Source: Rhodobacter sp. (GTDB taxonomy: Bacteria > Pseudomonadota > Alphaproteobacteria > Rhodobacterales > Rhodobacteraceae). From it: DNA of 64,000 nucleotides. Where the stretch lies: positions 1,518,501 through 1,582,500 of the forward strand of contig JACKKG010000001.1 of the NCBI GenBank assembly GCA_020637515.1, written 5' to 3'. Under the pieces are notes generated by a model. It was not told the DNA's origin. It saw only the letters and a program-made list of their open reading frames with translations, and ran no database searches. The first letter of the stretch is position 1. Each line of letters starts with the position of its first letter. The position numbers were made by a program, and so were the translations under genes. This document shows, piece by piece, positions 33,742 through 41,842 of this stretch.

Positions 33742-34748
33742 CGCCAGTGCGCCATGGGCAGGCCGGCCACCGGGCTGCGGAAGGCCGGGATGCGCGTGCC
33801 CCTGAGCGAACCGATATAGACCGTGCGCAGATCGGGGCCGCCGAACGTGACCGAGGCGAACCAGGGCGCGATGGTGCCGCCGCAGGCCAGCATGTGATTG
33901 GGCGTCACCGCGTCGCGCGCAAAGGCATCATACAGCGCGGCCGAGGGCTCGGGGTTGTCGTCGTCCAGGATCACGCGAAACCCGCCGTCCGGGGTGATCG
34001 CAAAGATCCGGTCCGACATCACATGGGTGCCCCACAGGTTGCCGTGGGCGTCAAAGGCAATGCCGTCGATGAAGCCGCCGGTGTCGGCGGGGCCGTAGAC
34101 CTCGCGCGCCAGGACCTGGGCATCCGCGCCGATCCGCAGCCGGGTGATGCGTCGGCCCGTGGTCTCGACGACATACAGCCATTCCTCGGCCGCATCGAAG
34201 CGAATCTCGTTGGTGAACATGAACCCGTCGGCGACGATCCGCGCGCCTTGATTGTCCAGCACCGCGACATAGCCGTCGGCGATGTTGGGGCTGATCGCCT
34301 GCATCCAGTTGGTGATCCTGGTCGAGATCGTCAGCCAGATGCGCCCGCGCGAATCGCGCAGCACGAAATTGACCTTGCCGATGGGCGTGCCGTCGATCGT
34401 GTCCAGCATGACCGTGGTGCGCCCGTCACGGGTCATCCGTTCCAGCCGGTCGGTGCCGAAATTCGAGATCAGCACAGACCCGTCCACGTCGAACGCCAGC
34501 CCGTTGGGCAGCGTGCCCTGGGTGAAGCGGTCGGCCTCGTCCTCGGTCGCGCCAAAGCGCTGATCCAGCGCCTGGGCGATCAGCGATTGCGTGCCATCGG
34601 GGCGGATGTGCACCACACCGCCCCGCGCGTCGGCCGACCACAGGCTGCCGTCGGGCTCGGCCAGGATGCATTCGGGGCGTTGAAGGTCCTGGCCGACATA
34701 GCTGAGGTCGGCCGCGCTCACGGTGAAGCCGTCGATGGGATTGGTCAT
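33738..34748 (-). CDS. SMP-30/gluconolactonase-family lactonase-like protein
   Basis: 336 residues, six-bladed propeller of the SMP-30/regucalcin/gluconolactonase group: RPECILAEPDGSLWSADARGG near the N-terminus and ANGLAFDVD-type blade motifs (LPNGLAFDVDGSVLISN; FMFTNEIRFDAAEEWLYVVET). Such enzymes hydrolyse sugar or other lactones with a bound divalent metal. Last gene of the leftward TetR-TRAP operon; the start overlaps the cyclase stop by 4 nt. Substrate unknown. Confidence 0.83.
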   Translation of the reverse strand: MTNPIDGFTVSAADLSYVGQDLQRPECILAEPDGSLWSADARGGVVHIRPDGTQSLIAQALDQRFGATEDEADRFTQGTLPNGLAFDVDGSVLISNFGTDRLERMTRDGRTTVMLDTIDGTPIGKVNFVLRDSRGRIWLTISTRITNWMQAISPNIADGYVAVLDNQGARIVADGFMFTNEIRFDAAEEWLYVVETTGRRITRLRIGADAQVLAREVYGPADTGGFIDGIAFDAHGNLWGTHVMSDRIFAITPDGGFRVILDDDNPEPSAALYDAFARDAVTPNHMLACGGTIAPWFASVTFGGPDLRTVYIGSLRGTRIPAFRSPVAGLPMAHWR

Positions 34749-35542
34749 GCCGCGCCCCCCTCGTCAAGAATTGCCACGGCGCGGACATAGCCCGCCGAGG
34801 CGCGCTTGATCTTGAACGGAAAGCACGCGACGCGGAACCCGGTCGGCGGCAAGAGATCCAGGTTCGCCAGCTTTTCCATGTGGCAATAGCCGATCTCCAT
34901 CGAGGCCCGGTGCCCCTCCCAGATGATCGAGGCGTCGTGCGACCGCGCATATTTCTGCGCGGTGTGAAAGAACGGCGCATCCCAGGACCAGGCGTCGGTG
35001 CCGGTCACGCGCACGCCGCGCTCCAGCAGGTAAAGCGTGGCGGCCTTGCCCATGCCGCAGCCCTTGAGCAGATAGTCGGGCTGGCCATAGGCCGCCCCGG
35101 CCGAGGTGTTGACGACCACGATCTCAAGCGGGCTGAGGGTATGACCGATGCGCGAAAGCTCGGCCTCGACATCCCCGGGCGTGACGACATAGCCATCGGG
35201 GAAATGGCGGAAATCCAGCTTGACCCCGGGCTGGAAGCACCACTCCAGCGGGACCTCGTCGATGGTGATGGCGGGGCGCCCGCCGGGCACCAGGGCGCGG
35301 TCCATGGTGGAATGGTGGTGATAGGGGGCGTCCAGATGGGTGCCGTTGTGGGTGCTCAACTGCACCGATTCGACCGCCCAGCCGTCGCCATCGGGCAGGT
35401 CGTCGGCGGTCATGCCCGGGAAAAAGCCGGTCATCTGCGCCTGCGTCTCGCGGTGGCTCATGTAGTGGATCTGGGGCTCCATCCCCGGCGGGTCCGAGGC
35501 GATCCCGGTTTCCAGCGCGACGGACAGGTCGATGATGGTCAT
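34745..35542 (-). CDS. cyclase-family (kynurenine-formamidase-like) metal hydrolase
   Basis: 265 residues from ATG 35542, with AAGGAG 9 nt upstream (a GTG at 35551 is too close to that site). The metal motif H65-N-G-T-H69-L-D71-A-P-Y-H75 is complete. The family includes kynurenine formamidase, isatin hydrolase and cyclases. It would hydrolyse an amide, lactam or lactone and is probably cytosolic. Sharing an operon with a TRAP importer and an SMP-30 protein, it may act on the imported compound. Confidence 0.83.
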   Translation of the reverse strand: MTIIDLSVALETGIASDPPGMEPQIHYMSHRETQAQMTGFFPGMTADDLPDGDGWAVESVQLSTHNGTHLDAPYHHHSTMDRALVPGGRPAITIDEVPLEWCFQPGVKLDFRHFPDGYVVTPGDVEAELSRIGHTLSPLEIVVVNTSAGAAYGQPDYLLKGCGMGKAATLYLLERGVRVTGTDAWSWDAPFFHTAQKYARSHDASIIWEGHRASMEIGYCHMEKLANLDLLPPTGFRVACFPFKIKRASAGYVRAVAILDEGGAA

Positions 35543-35554
35543 GGCGGGCACTCC

Positions 35555-36868
35555 TTACAGCAGGCCGGTGGCGATGGCAGGAAAGACGATCAGGACCAGC
35601 AACACCAGCCCCATGATCGCGGCGAAGGGCAGCGCGCCCTTGAACACGTCGCCCAGCGTGATGCGGGGATCGTCCAGCGAGCCCTTGATGACAAAGACCG
35701 ACAGGCCCAGCGGCGGGGTCAACAGGCCGATCTCGACGGCCAGAACGGTGACAATGCCGAACCAGATCAGATCGACATCCAGTGCGCGGGCGATGGGCAG
35801 CACCAGCGGCAGTGTGATCATCATGATCGACGAACTGTCCAGAATTGTGCCCATCAGCACCAGGATCGCGCAGAAGATCAGCACGAAGCCGGTGGTGCCC
35901 AGGTCCAGGCTGACGGCCCATTCGGTGACCGCCGCCGGCAGTCCGCTGAGCGCGAGAAAGCGTGAATACATCGTCGCGGCGATGATGAGAAAGCAGATCG
36001 AGGCGGTGATGTGCCCGGTTTCAAGCGTGACCTGCCACAACACGCGCCAGCCGATCCGGCGTTTCGCGGCGGCAATCACGATCGCGCCCAGGGCGCCGAT
36101 GGCCCCGGCCTCGGTCGGGGTGAAGACGCCGCCATAGATGCCGCCCAGCACCAGCGCGATCAGCGCCGCGATGGGGGCCAGTTTCGACGCCGTATCCCGC
36201 GCCAACGATCCGTCGCGCGCGACGGGCGCGGCCGGTTCCGGCGTGCCGGTGAAGCCGGGCCACAGCCGCACCATCAGCGCGATACCGGCGATATAGGCCA
36301 GCGCCAGCAACAGTCCGGGGCCGATGCCGGCCACGAACAGCAGGCCCACGGATTGTTCGGACAGGATGCCGTAGAGGATCAGCAGCAGCGACGGCGGGAT
36401 CAGCATCCCCAGCACGGACGAGCCGGCGACCACGCCGGTGGCGAAGCGCGCCGTGTGGCCGATGCGGATCATCTCGGGCACGGCGACCTTGGCAAAGACG
36501 GCGGCCGAGGCGATGGAAATCCCGGTGATCGCGGCGAACACCGCGTTGGCGCCGACCGTGGCCATGCCCAGGCCGCCCTTCAGCCGCCCCAGCGCGCGGT
36601 TCGCCACGTCGAACGTGTCGCGGCCGATGTCGGCGCGGCTGACGACCAGCCCCATCAGCACGAACAGCGGCACCACACCGAACAGATAGGAGCTGATGCT
36701 CTCGCGCGTGGCCAGCGCCATCATGCGCGCGGCGTATTGCGGGCTGTCGCGCAGGGCCCAGATGCCCAGGAACGAGGTCAGCGCCAGCGCGATCGAGACA
36801 TGCATCCCCAGCCAGATCAGTCCCAGGATGCCCAGCAGCGACCACAGGCCGATCTCGACCCCGCTCAT
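35555..36868 (-). CDS. TRAP transporter large permease (DctM family)
   Basis: 437 residues from ATG 36868, the usual DctM length. Twelve or so hydrophobic segments and the signatures VAGSSVLGMLIPPSLLLILYGI, YGGVFTPTEAGAIGALGA and PPLGLSVFVIKG are clear. Inner-membrane subunit that carries out Na+-driven transport with the small permease and the binding protein. 4-nt ATGA overlap with the small permease gene; 12 nt to the cyclase gene. Confidence 0.94.
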   Translation of the reverse strand: MSGVEIGLWSLLGILGLIWLGMHVSIALALTSFLGIWALRDSPQYAARMMALATRESISSYLFGVVPLFVLMGLVVSRADIGRDTFDVANRALGRLKGGLGMATVGANAVFAAITGISIASAAVFAKVAVPEMIRIGHTARFATGVVAGSSVLGMLIPPSLLLILYGILSEQSVGLLFVAGIGPGLLLALAYIAGIALMVRLWPGFTGTPEPAAPVARDGSLARDTASKLAPIAALIALVLGGIYGGVFTPTEAGAIGALGAIVIAAAKRRIGWRVLWQVTLETGHITASICFLIIAATMYSRFLALSGLPAAVTEWAVSLDLGTTGFVLIFCAILVLMGTILDSSSIMMITLPLVLPIARALDVDLIWFGIVTVLAVEIGLLTPPLGLSVFVIKGSLDDPRITLGDVFKGALPFAAIMGLVLLVLIVFPAIATGLL

Positions 36869-37419
36869 GCCGGCATCCCCCGCACGGCGCGGATCGCCAG
36901 CAACAGCGCGCGCAGCGCGAAAACCAGCGTCATCAGCGCGGCGCCCAGCACGACGATGCCGTGCACCGGCCAAATCGGCGCCAGGAACTGGCCGACCGTG
37001 CCGACCATCTCGTTGCGGCCAAAACTGCGCAGGAACTGCGGCCAGAAGGCCGAGGTCAGGATCCCCAGCAGCACCGCGCCGGCCAGATGCAGCAGGGCGT
37101 CGAAGCCCTCGGCCAGGCGCGGGTGCCGGGTATGCAGCGCGCCAAGCAAGGCGTCCGAGCGCGTCAGCTTGCCTTGCGCCGTGGTGTTGGCGATTTGCAG
37201 AAAGACGATGGCCAGGATCGACATCGCCACCATCTCGGGCACGCCGGCGATGGGGTGGCCGAAAAAGAAGCGCCCCGCCACGTCCACCGCGATCAGCAGC
37301 ATGACCGCCAGGATCAGCGCCGTGCCCAGGGCCGACAGCAGGGCCGTCAGCCGATCCACCGCGCGCGCAGCCCGGTCGAGCGGCGTGATCCCGGTGCGCA
37401 GACTGTCGATCGTTGCCAT
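36865..37419 (-). CDS. TRAP transporter small permease (DctQ family)
   Basis: 184 residues from ATG 37419, preceded by GGGGGGC. Four hydrophobic segments (about 24-46, 56-75, 97-116 and 138-160). VAGRFFFGHPIAGVPEMVAMSILAIVFLQI is the family pattern. It pairs with the large permease. The reading frame is open upstream, but the added residues are not membrane-like. Confidence 0.88.
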   Translation of the reverse strand: MATIDSLRTGITPLDRAARAVDRLTALLSALGTALILAVMLLIAVDVAGRFFFGHPIAGVPEMVAMSILAIVFLQIANTTAQGKLTRSDALLGALHTRHPRLAEGFDALLHLAGAVLLGILTSAFWPQFLRSFGRNEMVGTVGQFLAPIWPVHGIVVLGAALMTLVFALRALLLAIRAVRGMPA

Positions 37420-37474
37420 ATGCCCCCCTTGCGGGCAGGGCGCCGCAGCGCCCTGCCGATGGCCCAGCCGTTGC

Positions 37475-38542
37475 TCAGCGTTGCGACCAGTCGCGGCCCA
37501 GGTCGGCGCCCTGCGCCTGGAGCGCCGCCACATAGGCGTTCAGCACATCGGTGCCCGGCAGGCCGGCGGCGTCGGCGGCGGCGGCCCAGGTGCCGGCGAT
37601 GTCGGGCAGCGCGGCGGCCCAGCGGGTCCGTTCCGCGGTCGGCAGGGTATAGAGGTGATCGGCGTCCGGCGCGATCACCGCCATCGCCGCTGCCACGCGC
37701 TGCGCCTGCTCGGCCAGATAGGCCTGGGTATAGGCGGCAGCACCGGCGCGCAGGGCGTTCTGCACGACCTCGGGCTGGTCGGCCAGCCAGGTCTGGTTGG
37801 CCACCAGCGCGCCTGCGTATTGCGCGCCGAAGTCGGTGACGGTCACATAGGGCGCGACCTCTTGCAGGCGGGCCGGCGCGGCGGCCGTGGCAAAGACGAT
37901 CACACCATCGAAAACGCCGGTCTGGATGTCGTTGTAATAGGTGGTCAGGTTGCCCGCCACGCCGACCGCGCCGGTGCCCTCGAGCCAGTTGACCGCCGGT
38001 CCGGGGGCCGCGATGCGGTGCCCGGCCAGATCGTCGATCGAATGCACCGGGAAGGTGGTCATCAGCAGATAGTTGTCCAGCGCGAAGCCGCCACCCAGGT
38101 ATTCGGCGTCATAGGCGTGCCAGCTGTCCAGCATCCCCGGGATGGTCTGGTTCAGCGTCTCCATCGCGGACATGACCATGGTGGGGTCCGCCGGGCCGAA
38201 GGGCGTGTTGTAGGTCACGTTCTGAAGCGGCAGCTTGTTGGGCAGAAAGACCGTCGGCACGGCCGCGACCTCGGCCAGGCCGTCCTCGATGGCGTCCAGT
38301 TCGCCGCCAACCGCCGCCAACGTGCCGCCGTAGGCCTCGGTCCAGTTGATGGCATAGCCCGACCCTTCGAGCGCGGCGTTGACCGTCGGGATGAAGGTGT
38401 CGTGCAGGTGCTTCACCCACAGAAAGATCGGCGGGTGGCCGTTGACGAGGGTGATGTCGATCGTCTCGTCGGCATAGGCGGGCAGGGCGAGGCCGGCGGC
38501 CAGCGCGGTGCCGGCCAGCAGGCGGCGGATGGTCAGGGTCAT
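37475..38542 (-). CDS. TRAP transporter substrate-binding protein (DctP family)
   Basis: 355 residues with a clear N-terminal signal peptide (positive MTLTIRR, hydrophobic LLAGTALAAGLALPAYA, cleavage near 25). Periplasmic domain of the DctP type, with the family-like segments GHRIAAPGPAVNWLEGTGAV and DIQTGVFDGVIVFATAA. It binds the solute and delivers it to the DctQ/DctM pair; the ligand is unknown, most likely an organic acid. First transporter gene after the TetR regulator, with a 4-nt overlap. Confidence 0.9.
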   Translation of the reverse strand: MTLTIRRLLAGTALAAGLALPAYADETIDITLVNGHPPIFLWVKHLHDTFIPTVNAALEGSGYAINWTEAYGGTLAAVGGELDAIEDGLAEVAAVPTVFLPNKLPLQNVTYNTPFGPADPTMVMSAMETLNQTIPGMLDSWHAYDAEYLGGGFALDNYLLMTTFPVHSIDDLAGHRIAAPGPAVNWLEGTGAVGVAGNLTTYYNDIQTGVFDGVIVFATAAAPARLQEVAPYVTVTDFGAQYAGALVANQTWLADQPEVVQNALRAGAAAYTQAYLAEQAQRVAAAMAVIAPDADHLYTLPTAERTRWAAALPDIAGTWAAAADAAGLPGTDVLNAYVAALQAQGADLGRDWSQR

Positions 38543-39249
38543 GGTGTCTCCTCCTCGGTTGGGCGTGACCGGGCGTCGGGGCCCGGGGTCCGGTCGTCTT
38601 TGTCGGCCAACGCGCGGAGTCCCGCCGCGATGAACCGCACGGCGCCGGCGATGATCTCCTCCAGATCGTCGTCGGCATCGGCCCCGTCGGACAGGTCCTG
38701 CACGCGGCCGGTCGGTGCCATCAGCGAGATGCCGATGGAAATTGCATTCAGATATCCGCGCACCGCGGCCCGCGGCGACAGACCCGGCAAGGTTGCGGAC
38801 AATTCGTCGATGAACAGCCGGGCGATGGCGTTGTAATGCGTGCCGGTCAGCCTTTGCGACCGCTCGTCGGTGCCCGAGGCCGCGTGACCCAGCAGCCGCG
38901 CGTAATGCGCCCCGCCGCGCGCCGGATCGCGCCCCAGCGTCACCGTGGGTCTGAGCAGCGCGTCCAGCACCTGCTCAAGCGTCGGCTGTCCCCGGGCGTG
39001 CAGACTGGACAGCAGGGTGCGGCGTTCGTCATTGATTGCGCCGGCGCGCCGGGCGATCACGGCCTCGTAGAGCGCCTCTTTCGAGCCAAAGTAATAGTGG
39101 ATCAGGGCGGCGTTGGTCCGCGCCCCCTCGCCGATGGCGCGGGTGGTGGCGCCGTGAAAGCCGTTCTCGGCAAAGACCACCTCTGCCGAGTCGAGGATCG
39201 CTTCCGAGGCCTCGCCACGTTCCGGTCTGATCTGCGCCTGACGGGCCAC
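38539..39249 (-). CDS. TetR/AcrR-family regulator of the TRAP operon
   Basis: 236 residues. N-terminal TetR helix-turn-helix (SEAILDSAEVVFAENGFHGATTRAIGEGARTNAALIHYYFGSKEALYEAV, about 15-64), then a ligand domain with a TetR_C-like segment. Its stop overlaps the DctP gene start by 4 nt, so it is the first gene of the operon. The upstream AT-rich palindrome at 39276-39291 looks like its own operator. The ligand may be the imported compound or a product. Confidence 0.9.
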   Translation of the reverse strand: MARQAQIRPERGEASEAILDSAEVVFAENGFHGATTRAIGEGARTNAALIHYYFGSKEALYEAVIARRAGAINDERRTLLSSLHARGQPTLEQVLDALLRPTVTLGRDPARGGAHYARLLGHAASGTDERSQRLTGTHYNAIARLFIDELSATLPGLSPRAAVRGYLNAISIGISLMAPTGRVQDLSDGADADDDLEEIIAGAVRFIAAGLRALADKDDRTPGPDARSRPTEEETP

Positions 39250-39275
39250 GGGCGGGCACCTCCTCGGGGATTTAA

Positions 39276-39291
39276 TTAATCGCCTGATTAA
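39276..39291 (-). promoter_or_regulatory. palindromic TetR operator candidate
   Basis: TTAATC-GCCT-GATTAA, a perfect 6-bp inverted repeat in a conspicuously AT-rich stretch 27-42 nt upstream of the TetR gene start. It likely overlaps the promoter of the whole operon and mediates autoregulation. Confidence 0.6.
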
Positions 39292-39433
39292 ATTCAGCCC
39301 GCCCGCTGGCTTGAGTCAAGCCCCCTCGCACCCTGCCGCGACAATCGCCCCGTCCCGGTCCCCGGCGCCCTCCCCGGCGCCCCGTGACAGTGGCAGGCGG
39401 CCGCGCGGAAAACCGCCACCCCGTGCCCGCGGA

Positions 39434-39447
39434 TTGATCAGGATCAA
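39434..39447 (+). promoter_or_regulatory. perfect FNR-type box upstream of the glycosyltransferase-like pair
   Basis: TTGAT-CAGG-ATCAA matches the FNR/FnrL consensus TTGAT-N4-ATCAA at all ten positions. Its centre (39440.5) is about 41.5 nt before a start near 39482, given the -10-like TCTAGG at 39472-39477. This is the class-II activator spacing, so the genes are probably switched on at low oxygen. Confidence 0.75.
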
Positions 39448-39509
39448 GGTGCGGGGCGGACGCAGGGGCGATCTAGGCCTTCACTCTTGCAAATCGAGGA
39501 GCTCTCACC

Positions 39510-40238
39510 GTGATCCATGTCTTTATCGGCTACGATCCGCGCGAGGCCGTTGCCTATCACGTCTGTTCGAACAGTCTGATCCGCCATTCGACCGAACCGC
39601 TGGCCATTTCCCCGCTCGCACTGAAGAACCTGGGCAGCTATGCCGAAACGCACAAGGACGGCTCGAACCAGTTCATCTATAGCCGGTTCCTGTTGCCGCA
39701 TCTGATGGGCTACAAGGGCTGGGCGCTGTTCGTGGATGGCGACATGCTGCTGCGCGACGATGTCGCAAAGCTCTGGGCCCTGCGCGACGAGTCCAAGGCC
39801 GTGATGTGCGTGCATCACGACTACAAGACCAAGATGGAAACCAAGTATCTGGGTGCGAAGAACCAGAACTATCCGCGCAAGAACTGGTCCTCGGTGGTGC
39901 TGTGGAACTGCGGCCACCCGGCCAACGCCGTCGTCACGCCCGAATTCGTGATGGGCGCGACCGGCGCGCAATTGCACCGCTTCACCTGGCTGAGCGACGA
40001 CCTGATCGGCGAAATCCCCAAGGTCTGGAACTGGTTGCCCGACGAATTCGGCCCGAACAAGGACGCCAAGCTGCTGCACTGGACGCTGGGCACGCCCTGT
40101 TTCCACGAATTCGCCCATGCGCCCATGGCCGAGGAATGGCACCGCGAGAAGCTGCTGACGGACTACAGCCTTCAGCGCGTCATCGACGGCCCGTTCGAGG
40201 GCGAGGACGGCTATGGCGTTGCCGAGGCCGCCGAATAG
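39510..40238 (+). CDS. GT-A-like glycosyltransferase family protein, paralogue 1
   Basis: 242 residues from GTG 39510, with GAGGAG 8 nt upstream. Family features shared with the next gene: an N-terminal VFIGYDPREAVAYHVCSNSL, a D-x-D type FVDGDMLLRDD at about 74-84, HHDYKTKM, NYPRKNWSSVVLWN and LHRFTWLSDD. It looks like a compact nucleotide-sugar transferase fold related to GT8-like proteins; activity is inferred. No membrane segment. It lies 63 nt after the FNR box, and the paralogue follows 102 nt later. Confidence 0.65.
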   Translation: MIHVFIGYDPREAVAYHVCSNSLIRHSTEPLAISPLALKNLGSYAETHKDGSNQFIYSRFLLPHLMGYKGWALFVDGDMLLRDDVAKLWALRDESKAVMCVHHDYKTKMETKYLGAKNQNYPRKNWSSVVLWNCGHPANAVVTPEFVMGATGAQLHRFTWLSDDLIGEIPKVWNWLPDEFGPNKDAKLLHWTLGTPCFHEFAHAPMAEEWHREKLLTDYSLQRVIDGPFEGEDGYGVAEAAE

Positions 40239-40340
40239 GGGGGCGAACCCGCTCTGACGGGCGGCGGCGGCTTGGCCGTCGCCGCCCGGGCTGTTATGGA
40301 CAGGCGCACGCGCAGGCCCGCAACGCCAACAGGAGCCCCC

Positions 40341-41045
40341 ATGACCCAAACCCTGAAAGTCTATGTCGGGTATGACACCCGCGAGGATATCGCCTGGCAG
40401 GTCGCCCGCCATTCGCTGCTGCGCCATGCCTCGGCGCCGGTCGAAGTCTATGCCTTGCGCCAGCAGGCCTTGCGCGATCTGGGGCTTTATACGCGCGCGT
40501 CCGACAACGCGACGACCGAGTTTTCGCTGACCCGCTTCCTGACGCCCTATCTGGCCGCGCATGACGGCTGGTCGATTTTCATGGACTGCGATTTCCTGGT
40601 CACCCGCGACATCACCGAGATCCTCGGCCTGATGGACCCGGCAAAGGCGCTCTACTGCGTGCAGCACGACTATACGCCGGCCAACATGATCAAGATGGAT
40701 GGCAAGCAGCAGACTGTGTATCCGCGCAAGAACTGGTCGTCCTTCATGGCCTTCAACGGCGCGCATCCGCAGGTCAAGGCGCTGACGCCGGCGGTGGTGA
40801 ACGGTGAAAGCCCGGCGTTCCTGCACCGCTTCAGTTGGCTCGACGACGCGGCCATCGGCGCGCTGGATCGGGAATGGAATTTTCTCGAAGGCGAGTATCC
40901 GCGCCCCGCGTCGCTGCCCATGTGCGTTCACTACACCAACGGCGGACCCTGGTTCGAGAACTGGCAAGACGTGGATTTCGGTGACGAATGGCGCGCCGAG
41001 CGGGACCTGTATCGCGCCTCGGTCGGGGCAGGGGCGGCGGACTAG
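40341..41045 (+). CDS. GT-A-like glycosyltransferase family protein, paralogue 2
   Basis: 234 residues from ATG 40341, with ACAGGAG before it. It mirrors the upstream gene: VYVGYDTREDIAWQVARHSL, FMDCDFLVTRD at about 76-86 (DCD in place of DGD), QHDYTPANM, VYPRKNWSSFMAFN and LHRFSWLDD. The two are clearly paralogues but far from identical, so an old tandem duplication. Function and acceptor unknown. Unlike paralogue 1 the sequence between has no FNR box, and it may be read through from the first promoter. Confidence 0.62.
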   Translation: MTQTLKVYVGYDTREDIAWQVARHSLLRHASAPVEVYALRQQALRDLGLYTRASDNATTEFSLTRFLTPYLAAHDGWSIFMDCDFLVTRDITEILGLMDPAKALYCVQHDYTPANMIKMDGKQQTVYPRKNWSSFMAFNGAHPQVKALTPAVVNGESPAFLHRFSWLDDAAIGALDREWNFLEGEYPRPASLPMCVHYTNGGPWFENWQDVDFGDEWRAERDLYRASVGAGAAD

Positions 41046-41170
41046 CCCGCCCCGTCAGCTCGCTTCGGCCCCTGTCAGACGCGGGCCGCGCAGGGCTAAG
41101 GCGCGGTGCGGCGCGCGCGTGCCCGCGATGAGGAACGCGCCGGGCAAACACCGGCCGGCGCGGCGCCTTG

Positions 41171-41809
41171 TCAGGTGCCGACCATGCTGTCGCCCGACGC
41201 GGTTTCGGACTGGTGGTCCGGCTGACGTTGCCGCCCGGCCGGGACCTCGGGAATGGGCGCCGGCACGGGGCGCATGGTGGCGACCAGTTCCGCAACGGTC
41301 ACCCCGAAGCGGCGCATCTGCGAGCGGTTCATCACCGTGCCGTTCGGCATGAGATAGAGCCAGTCGATGACATCCAGCACGTGCCCGCCCGCGTCCTCGG
41401 GCAGGCGGATGCGATAGGTCAGGCGCAAGGTCGCGCCGCTGAGCGTGCCGCGCCCGGTCCCCAGGATGTCGGGCGCGGTGGCCTCCAGACTGCCGTCGGC
41501 ATTCAGCGTCAGGTCCCAGCGCCTTTCCTGCACGCGCCCGGAATCGTATCGGAACGATTCCGTCAAGCTGCCGCGTCGGCCGGCCCAGCGCCCTTCCATC
41601 TGCATGACGAAACGCGAGATCGCCTTGCCCGTCGGGCCAAAGATCACCCCCTCCGAGGCAATCTTGCCGTTCAGCGCGGTGCGCGGATCGAACAACGGCC
41701 CCGTCTCGCGGAAATCCGCCGGAGCCTGCGCGGCAAAGGAAAACAGCCACGCCCGCAGCGCGATCAGCGCCAACAGCACGGCAAGAACGAGGGTCGTGGC
41801 AATCAACAT
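41171..41809 (-). CDS. DUF3833 family protein
   Basis: 212 residues. One N-terminal hydrophobic anchor (about 3-22), then a DUF3833 beta-rich domain (GKISRFVM-like GKAISRFVMQMEGRW; LTESFRYDSGRVQERRWDL; LRLTYRIRLPE). The last 30 residues are polar and Pro/Gln-rich. Usually a membrane-tethered lipid-type partner of CFA-synthase-like genes. Last gene of the leftward operon that begins at a sigma-E-type promoter; 33 nt after the CFA-like gene. Confidence 0.8.
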   Translation of the reverse strand: MLIATTLVLAVLLALIALRAWLFSFAAQAPADFRETGPLFDPRTALNGKIASEGVIFGPTGKAISRFVMQMEGRWAGRRGSLTESFRYDSGRVQERRWDLTLNADGSLEATAPDILGTGRGTLSGATLRLTYRIRLPEDAGGHVLDVIDWLYLMPNGTVMNRSQMRRFGVTVAELVATMRPVPAPIPEVPAGRQRQPDHQSETASGDSMVGT

Positions 41810-41842
41810 GGCAAGGCTCGGTTCTGAAAGGGGGCGAGGGGG

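Noticed and set aside
36011..38836. 941-codon open frame on the plus strand
   Set aside because: Antisense to the TRAP genes; repetitive Arg/Gln/Asp composition and no recognisable domain.
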